From: CSP1-1 sp035620615
GTDB taxonomy: Archaea > Thermoproteota > Nitrososphaeria > Nitrososphaerales > Nitrosopumilaceae
Length of the DNA stretch: 38,490 bases
Direction: 5' to 3'
NCBI GenBank assembly: GCA_035620615.1
Contig: DASPGM010000026.1
Coordinates: 1 to 38,490, forward strand
Part shown: positions 33,904 to 38,490 of the stretch, one piece after another
Position numbering within the stretch: the stretch's first letter is position 1
Layout: each line of letters opens with the position of its first letter
Notes under the pieces: model-generated
Databases searched by the model: none
Told to the model about the DNA's origin: nothing
The model's input: only the letters and a program-made list of their open reading frames with translations
Translations under genes and position numbers: made by a program

Positions 33904-34467
33904 TTATTTTATTTTTTTAATAAGTTCATTTTTGATGTACAAAAATTCCTGCTCTGAAATCATTCCTTTTTCTTTTAGGGCGGAAAGCTTGATTATTTCA
34001 TCAATGACTGATACTTGGTTAGGTTGAGAGTTGTTTGCAGGAATAGTTTTATTTGTCTGAACAGGTTCATTATGATTTTCATTACCTGAAACTGATTCAA
34101 TTGTAGTATTTCCATCTAGATCAACTACTTCATCAAGAAATACCTTTTCAGAACACCCAACAAGTTGAGTATGATGAATTAATTCTTCTCCCGCATATTC
34201 AATTGGAACACCTTTTTTTGTTTTAAACCCACACATCTCACAAGAAATTATGAATTTTCCCCGTGCAACGTTGGGATGAGTGCCTATGCTTTTTCTAATG
34301 TATTCAGAGTATCTTGTTTTTATGCACTGATGTCCTTCTGTTGATTTGTGTTCATTACAAAATTTGAATCCGCAATATGTACACATGGAAGGAGATTTCA
34401 AGCCTTCTCCGCAAAAAAGACAAACATTTGCAAGCGATTTTTGTGATAATGTCATTGTTCTAGGCAT
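33904..34467 (-). CDS. AN1-type zinc finger and SHOCT domain protein
   Basis: The 187-residue protein has an AN1 finger at residues 16-48 with ligand order C16, C19, C29, C32, C37, H40, H46, C48 (CLFCGEG, CTYCGFKFCNEH, EGHQC). A second Cys/His region (CEMCGFK ... HHTQLVGC) follows at about residues 76-105. A low-complexity Asn/Gln/Thr linker and a C-terminal SHOCT helix (IIKLSALKEKGMISEQEF) complete it. AN1 fingers bind ubiquitin-like or nucleic acid targets in eukaryotes; the role in archaea is unknown. SHOCT is an oligomerisation/binding helix. The gene is monocistronic. Confidence 0.85.
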   Translation of the reverse strand: MPRTMTLSQKSLANVCLFCGEGLKSPSMCTYCGFKFCNEHKSTEGHQCIKTRYSEYIRKSIGTHPNVARGKFIISCEMCGFKTKKGVPIEYAGEELIHHTQLVGCSEKVFLDEVVDLDGNTTIESVSGNENHNEPVQTNKTIPANNSQPNQVSVIDEIIKLSALKEKGMISEQEFLYIKNELIKKIK

Positions 34468-34534
34468 AAATCAACTTTTTTTATTAAAAAGTAATAGCTT
34501 TTCATTTTGAATAAACACAGATGTTTCTGAAAAT

Positions 34535-34633
34535 CTAACGCATTAGTTCTGCAGCATAGCCATAAAAAAAGAAAAAACCAATTCCCCCACCTATAATTCC
34601 GATCCAAATTGCTATATTTTTCTTAGTTAACAT
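34535..34633 (-). CDS. Very small single-helix membrane protein (32 residues)
   Basis: A frame from the ATG at 34633 encodes MLTKKNIAIWIGIIGGGIGF, then FFFYGYAAELMR. It has a basic N-terminus and one hydrophobic helix. It is divergent to the 53-residue membrane-protein gene at 34739. The signal is only length, composition and the clean basic-then-hydrophobic layout, so this call is tentative. Confidence 0.4.
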   Translation of the reverse strand: MLTKKNIAIWIGIIGGGIGFFFFYGYAAELMR

Positions 34634-34738
34634 AATTTTGAAAGAATTATCAGGGTAATTTAATTTAAAAGTTAACCATTCATCATACTTGAAAAATCAA
34701 AAGCTGTAAACTTAACTCAAAGAAAGATAATCAAGAGT

Positions 34739-34900
34739 ATGACAGTTATTAAAAAAATTATGAATGTATTTTCATTTATTGTTGGAGGGATAATAGCTAT
34801 TGCAGTTGGTTTTTTTATGTTAAGGGGAACAATGCGAATGTGGGACAAAAATAAAGATAAAAGTAAACCGTTTGATGAAGATAATTCAAAAAATCCTTAA
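34739..34900 (+). CDS. Small single-helix membrane protein (53 residues)
   Basis: The frame from the ATG at 34739 has a basic N-terminus (MTVIKKIMN), one hydrophobic helix (residues 10-28, FSFIVGGIIAIAVGFFML) and a hydrophilic tail (WDKNKDKSKPFDEDNSKNP). This is the usual layout of a tail-facing-cytoplasm mini-protein. AT-rich sequence upstream (34650-34738) can hold a divergent promoter shared with the 32-residue frame. The family is not recognised. Confidence 0.55.
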   Translation: MTVIKKIMNVFSFIVGGIIAIAVGFFMLRGTMRMWDKNKDKSKPFDEDNSKNP

Positions 34901-34962
34901 TTTGGCATCTAGAGTTTTTTTATCTCTGATTAGCTAAAATAGCAGTATATTGTAACAAAGAC

Positions 34963-35136
34963 ATGGTAGGCCCAAAAGATGGAGGATTTGGTTTTGATCA
35001 GTCCAAAAAGTATTCCAAGGTTGAAAATTTAGAAAAAATTTGCGTGCAATGTCAGGCAGGTCAACATAAAAAATGTCTTGCAAAAACAAAGCAAGAACCT
35101 AATTGTGATTGCGAATACTGTATAATTTATGGATGA
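34963..35136 (+). CDS. Small cysteine-rich protein (57 residues)
   Basis: The frame from the ATG at 34963 encodes a Gly/Lys-rich start (MVGPKDGGFGFDQSKKYS). A cluster of cysteines follows: CVQC (27-30), KKC (38) and CDCEYC (48-53), with a histidine at 36. Six cysteines and a histidine suit one or two zinc ions or an iron-sulfur cluster. It ends 20 bases before the convergent CDGSH gene. The family is not recognised, but the cysteine spacing suggests a real gene. Confidence 0.65.
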   Translation: MVGPKDGGFGFDQSKKYSKVENLEKICVQCQAGQHKKCLAKTKQEPNCDCEYCIIYG

Positions 35137-35155
35137 TCTTGGTTTTTTGAAGATA

Positions 35156-35392
35156 TTATTCTTTTATAGATTTATGAGTTCCATCACACATTGGTCTATT
35201 CTTTGATTGTTGACAACCACATGCATGAACAGATGTGTCTTTATCAAAGGTAATCACTTTAGGGGATATTCCAGATCCTTTATGTGAGCCATCACAATAA
35301 GGACCATTTTTTGATTTACCACACATACAAAAAGCGATAGTCTCACCAGTTTTTGCATTAATTACAAATGGTTTGTTTTGCCAGCCAGACAT
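35156..35392 (-). CDS. CDGSH iron-sulfur domain protein (two CDGSH motifs)
   Basis: The 78-residue protein has two complete CDGSH motifs: C22xC24...C33DGSH37 and C58xC60...C69DGTH73, each with the three-Cys-one-His ligands of a 2Fe-2S cluster (mitoNEET/MiNT family). Such proteins transfer clusters or electrons, or sense redox state. Its ATG shares one base with the stop of the PII gene (TAATG), so translation is coupled. This suggests a link between redox or iron-sulfur status and nitrogen or energy sensing, which is my inference. Two-motif versions are typical of prokaryotes. Confidence 0.93.
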   Translation of the reverse strand: MSGWQNKPFVINAKTGETIAFCMCGKSKNGPYCDGSHKGSGISPKVITFDKDTSVHACGCQQSKNRPMCDGTHKSIKE

Positions 35393-35730
35393 TATGCTAT
35401 TCCTTTTTTTCCTGTAGTTATGTCATAAGATTCATCAATTGTAGAAACAAAGATTTTCCCATCTCCTTTTGCTCCCGTATGAACAGTATTCATTATTGCT
35501 TTAACGATTGAATCGACCAGCGAGTCTGTAACAATTGTAGTGACTGTATCTATTCTACTATATTCGGCAACATAGCGTGCTGTCCCTTTTGCTCCAGTAA
35601 AAGAAGGTCTTTCACCTGCACCTTTTCCTCGATCTTCTGAAATAGTAACTCCACCCGCACCTGCTTTAATTATTGCATCAGTTACTGCTTTGCGTCTTAT
35701 TGTTGGAGTCATTGCCACTATTCTCTTCAT
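35392..35730 (-). CDS. PII family signalling protein with atypical T-loop
   Basis: The 112-residue protein has the PII core: MKRIVAMTPTIRRKAVTDAI at the N-terminus and the B-loop TGAKGDGKIFV at about residues 85-95, which binds ATP/ADP. The T-loop (about residues 35-56) reads GKGAGERPSFTGAKGTARYV. It lacks the usual QKGxxExYRG and the modifiable Tyr51, so partner and modification must differ from standard GlnB/GlnK. No ammonium transporter gene is adjacent, unlike typical glnK. It is co-translated with the CDGSH protein downstream. 2-Oxoglutarate sensing is uncertain. Confidence 0.85.
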   Translation of the reverse strand: MKRIVAMTPTIRRKAVTDAIIKAGAGGVTISEDRGKGAGERPSFTGAKGTARYVAEYSRIDTVTTIVTDSLVDSIVKAIMNTVHTGAKGDGKIFVSTIDESYDITTGKKGIA

Positions 35731-35776
35731 GTCTGTTTTTCTATTTCAGGGATTAAAAACTGTTCTGTAGTATTGT

Positions 35777-36652
35777 TTATTTTTGACATGAAATAAGGAC
35801 ATAATCAATTATTTTGTTCTGAGACACTTCATTCATTTTGTTAATAGATTTGAAAAGAATATTTTCAACATAGGGGGGATATTTAGTAGAGATTTTAGAT
35901 TTAATGGAATCTCTATTTTCAAAATAAAATCTTGCCAATTGCTCATAGACATTTGGACCAATTTTCTGGATATCTATATCATAAAATCCTTCTTGTTTTA
36001 TTAGTGATTTAACAAAATCAATACTATAATGTTCAGAAGACCAAGTCATTGAGAGTAATCCTAATTTCATTATAGGTGAAATGTGTTTTTCAAGCATTAC
36101 TGGGATAGCCATTGCCAATATCCCATTTTTTTTTAATATTCTATAAGATTCTGAAATAAAATTTTGCAGTGGTTTAAAATGTTGAGCAGATTCCAGCGAT
36201 ACCACGCGATCAACGGATTCTTTTTCAAAAGGAAGCATGGTGGCTGTAGAGTTTAAAAACGTAAAATTACCATTTTGGGTATTTTGTAGTTCAAGTAAAG
36301 TACTGACATTTTTTATTGATTTTTTTAATTGCTTGAAGTTAATATTTACACAAGTTATTTCAGCAGGCTGGTAATCAGAGAACCACTGGATTGCTGGAGA
36401 ACTCAGTCCACTTCCCACATCTACTATGTGTTGATTTGGGGCAAATTTTGCAATTTTACCAAATATTTTACACATGTTATTTTGAGCATCAAGAGGGGTT
36501 TTCGTAGTTTTATCCCAAAATCCAAAATTTAACATGAAACCTCCTGTTGCCAATTGCATTAGATCAGAAAGTGAGTCATAGAGATTTACCACGTCCTTTT
36601 CATTTCGACGAAATGTCCAGAAAAAAACGTCAAGTAAATTAATTTTTTTCAT
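35777..36652 (-). CDS. Class I SAM-dependent methyltransferase
   Basis: The 291-residue protein has the SAM-binding motif I in IVDVGSGLSSPAIQWF (residues ~76-91), a following acidic strand region (ITCVNINFKQL), motif II/III-like STATMLPFEKESVDRVVSLE and the post-motif YRILKKNGILAMAIP. GGFMLNFGFWD near residue 37 is a loop typical of small-molecule or quinone/tocopherol-type C- and O-methyltransferases, not rRNA enzymes. The substrate is unknown. It is 47 bases from the PII gene start, both on the minus strand, but the gap may hold a promoter for PII. Confidence 0.85.
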   Translation of the reverse strand: MKKINLLDVFFWTFRRNEKDVVNLYDSLSDLMQLATGGFMLNFGFWDKTTKTPLDAQNNMCKIFGKIAKFAPNQHIVDVGSGLSSPAIQWFSDYQPAEITCVNINFKQLKKSIKNVSTLLELQNTQNGNFTFLNSTATMLPFEKESVDRVVSLESAQHFKPLQNFISESYRILKKNGILAMAIPVMLEKHISPIMKLGLLSMTWSSEHYSIDFVKSLIKQEGFYDIDIQKIGPNVYEQLARFYFENRDSIKSKISTKYPPYVENILFKSINKMNEVSQNKIIDYVLISCQK

Positions 36653-36827
36653 AGATTAATTCCATATAATTTGTTAAGATAAAACGTTTAGTTAATTTAG
36701 GATTTGTTATCATCTAAATCAGGAACAATATATGGTTTTTATCATGTAATTTTTTAACATTATTTTCGTTATGGAAATTATTCCAGTAAAGAAATTTTTC
36801 TTTATTTTTCATTAATGTCAGGCTAAT

Positions 36828-37385
36828 CTAAGAAACTTCATTAGATATTTTTTGTTGAAGATCTTCTGCAAGTTGTTCATAGTCTTTTCTTGTTTTTCCG
36901 ATTTCATCAAGTTTAATTTTTTCAATTTCATTTAGCTCTTCATCTACTTGTTGAGAAACATTTTGTAGTCGTGATTCAGCCATCATGAACAAGCGATTAT
37001 TTTCTTTCCATAGATGTTGTGTAACGTGTTCAACATATTCTTTGAGATCAGAGATAAGTTCAGTTGCATCAGAGTTCTTAAAGTAATTTTGTGCGGATTG
37101 CTCCATTTTATTTCCAATTTTCCTTGTAATCTCATGCTCCATTAGCATCTTGGCAATTGGTCCCATATGAGTCGGCATGCCTGCTCTTTCTAATGCCGGA
37201 AATAACGATTTTTCTTCTTTTCCATGATGACAAACATCAGTAAAATTTTTAGAAAAATCAATTACTGGAAGTAAAATTGATTCTGGTATTTTTTTACCAG
37301 ATTCTAAAAGTTGGATTGTTATCTCCATAGATTTTATGACTTTGTCAATCAAATCATGATCACGTTTAAGTGATACAGTAGACAT
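36828..37385 (-). CDS. Hemerythrin HHE domain protein
   Basis: The 185-residue protein has the four-helix HHE pattern. Candidate di-iron ligands are H10 (RDHDLID), H53/H54 and E58 (CHHGKEEKSLF), H84 (MEHE), and H120/H124 with E128 (EHVTQHLWKEN). The C-terminal ~45 residues form a charged coiled coil not usual in the family. Such proteins bind O2 or NO, or handle iron or repair iron-sulfur sites. The partner of the coiled coil is unknown. It is transcribed in the same direction as the START-like gene upstream. Confidence 0.88.
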   Translation of the reverse strand: MSTVSLKRDHDLIDKVIKSMEITIQLLESGKKIPESILLPVIDFSKNFTDVCHHGKEEKSLFPALERAGMPTHMGPIAKMLMEHEITRKIGNKMEQSAQNYFKNSDATELISDLKEYVEHVTQHLWKENNRLFMMAESRLQNVSQQVDEELNEIEKIKLDEIGKTRKDYEQLAEDLQQKISNEVS

Positions 37386-37437
37386 GGTTAGAATTTTTTA
37401 TATGGAGTATATTTCTATTTGTTTTAAAAATAATATC

Positions 37438-37818
37438 TCAGGGGGATTCTATGATTTGTTTCATTGATTGCATAATTTTTTCAATTTCTACCATACGCTC
37501 GTCAAATGATTTATCACTAATTTCATCAGGTTTTATTATAGTTGTGATTACTGTGGAGTCATTGCCGTTAGAAATTACCCTCATAGGTACATTCCATTTG
37601 GCCTCCTCATCTACAAATTGATAATCCAGTAAACCAAGTTGTTTATTTTCATTAAATTTTAGTTTAGCAGGGCCATGAAGTCCTGTAAAAGACCACCACC
37701 CATCGCTATTTTTTTTGGCATCTGGCATCATTTTTGGCGGGATGTTTAAAATTGCATCAAAAGTTTCAGCGGTTTTGCGATTTATTTTAAGTGTGATTGT
37801 ACGGGAACGGATATCCAT
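37438..37818 (-). CDS. SRPBCC/START-like protein of unknown function
   Basis: The 126-residue protein opens with SRTITLKINRKTAETFDAI, a strand followed by the first helix of START-like folds. SDGWWSFTGLHGPAKLKF follows near residue 38, then beta strands (LGLLDYQFVDEEAKWNVPMR) and a C-terminal helix (FDERMVEIEKIMQSMKQI). It is shorter than standard SRPBCC proteins (140-150 residues). Ligand binding is likely but unproven. It lies 52 bases upstream of the hemerythrin gene on the same strand and may be its operon partner. Confidence 0.65.
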   Translation of the reverse strand: MDIRSRTITLKINRKTAETFDAILNIPPKMMPDAKKNSDGWWSFTGLHGPAKLKFNENKQLGLLDYQFVDEEAKWNVPMRVISNGNDSTVITTIIKPDEISDKSFDERMVEIEKIMQSMKQIIESP

Positions 37819-37931
37819 GTTTTGGGATATGTGTAATTATTAAAAAGCATATGGTAGAAATTATATGAATTTCCTTCCGGATACGGTGTACCCTGTGGGA
37901 AGTTAAAAAATAAAAAAGGAGGATGTGTGGC

Positions 37932-38216
37932 TTATCGTGCTCTTTTTGCACGGGATAAAGCTTGCCTAAAAGCAGCTCTCCTCTTGCCAGCTGATCTTTC
38001 TGCAATTCGTAGTGCTCTCTTTACACTTTGGACTTTGTTCTGAGCTCGCTTTAGTTCGCTTTTTCGTTTGTTAGCAACTATTAGTGCTCGTCTTGCGGCT
38101 TTACCGCCAGAACTTCGTCCTGCAGATCTTCTTGCTCTACTTCTTGATCTGCTTCTGGATCTACTTCTTGAAGATCTGCGTGCAGATCTTCTTGAACCTC
38201 TTCTTCGTGAAGCCAT
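37932..38216 (-). CDS. Arg/Ser-repeat, histone-H1-like basic protein
   Basis: The 94-residue protein starts MASRRRGSRRSARRSSRSRS and continues with an uninterrupted SR dipeptide run to about residue 28. An Ala/Gly/Arg-rich stretch follows, then an amphipathic helix with many Lys and Arg (KRKSELKRAQNKVQSVKRAL, residues ~50-69). It has no acidic patch or cysteine. The composition fits a chromatin or RNA-binding protein. A TATA-like TATTTTTATT at about 38240-38250 predicts a leaderless start at 38216. The RS run resembles eukaryotic SR and sperm/H1 proteins; homology is not claimed. Confidence 0.75.
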   Translation of the reverse strand: MASRRRGSRRSARRSSRSRSRSRSRSRARRSAGRSSGGKAARRALIVANKRKSELKRAQNKVQSVKRALRIAERSAGKRRAAFRQALSRAKRAR

Positions 38217-38490
38217 ACTAGGGGCATCGAGGCTTTGAATAAAAATAGTGCTTGTGTAAAAAGTTTAGAGCTAGAACAAATTAGTTTATTTGAAAAAATG
38301 AAAAAAATATACGTATTATTAAAAATTTACTATGAAATTATAGTCAATTGGCATCAAAGAACCAATGATTCGGATCTGAATGACGAGCTTCACTGCTCTA
38401 ACCCGAAAATAGCTTGTGAGTATTCAAAATATTTCTCAATCTAGCCAATTAACAATTAATTTAATAAAAATCAATTAAATATATTTTTGT

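Noticed and set aside
38235..38444. 69-residue frame on the plus strand at the right edge
   Set aside because: TTG start inside the divergent promoter of the SR-rich gene, no recognisable pattern; could be real but I cannot support it. The rest of 38217-38490 shows nothing else.

Overview
The window is AT-rich (about two thirds A+T by eye), gene-dense archaeal chromosome, most likely from a marine or soil ammonia-oxidising thaumarchaeon of the Nitrosopumilus/Nitrosarchaeum type. The assignment rests on several things seen together: single genes for TBP and TFB, aIF1 (SUI1), Sec61-beta, class I lysyl-tRNA synthetase, Elp3, Tsr3, an archaeal RNase P RNA, a tRNA gene without encoded CCA, TATA-type box A elements 25-30 bases before leaderless or near-leaderless starts, the archaeal families DUF2070 and DUF1512, and complete FO/F420 side-chain genes in a non-methanogen context. 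It is core chromosome: no phage, IS element, CRISPR array or integrase was seen.

Layout. 1-2170 (minus): DUF2070 membrane protein (cut by the window edge), Sec61-beta and a UPF0148-type zinc protein. 2286-3594 (plus): aIF1 and a CPBP membrane protease. 3583-6136 (minus): TFB, then cofD-cofC of F420 synthesis. 6256-7515 (plus): a secreted, membrane-anchored protein. 7519-8512 (minus): Tsr3, a 44-residue Cys/His-rich protein and the RNase P RNA. 8545-12259 (minus): an 1100-residue surface protein with a lamin-tail domain and seven Ig-like repeats, then a small zinc-ribbon membrane protein. 12453-14797: tRNA-Pro(UGG), methionine aminopeptidase, a two-CxxC protein and a DUF1512 protein. 14935-19692: TBP, a PAC2 protein, a tRNA-binding OB-fold protein, an SRPBCC-glycosyltransferase pair and an HtrA-type protease. 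20366-24144: cofG-cofH followed without a gap by a TldD/PmbA protein. 24247-28886: MscL, a winged-helix regulator with a perfect palindrome at its start and an overlapping 59-residue partner, a zinc-ribbon protein, a second PAC2 protein, PurM and a CPA2 antiporter. 29032-33734: a LIM-like protein with a very basic tail, Elp3, LysRS-I, a small membrane protein and a coiled-coil protein. 33904-38216: AN1/SHOCT protein, three very small proteins, a translationally coupled PII-CDGSH pair, a methyltransferase, a hemerythrin, a START-like protein and an Arg/Ser-repeat protein.

Themes. Information processing dominates (basal transcription factors, RNase P, rRNA and tRNA modification, aminoacylation, Met removal, protein export). 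FO synthase (cofGH) and the later F420 steps (cofD, cofC) lie about 14 kb apart. Zinc or iron-sulfur mini-proteins are frequent. The most interesting points are a compensated change in the nearly invariant P4 helix of RNase P RNA, the autoregulatory-looking winged-helix/59-residue pair, the PII protein with a rebuilt T-loop coupled to a CDGSH protein, and two proteins with extremely basic, eukaryote-like tails. Several long open frames have false N-terminal extensions; I moved those starts using box A positions and family alignments from memory.
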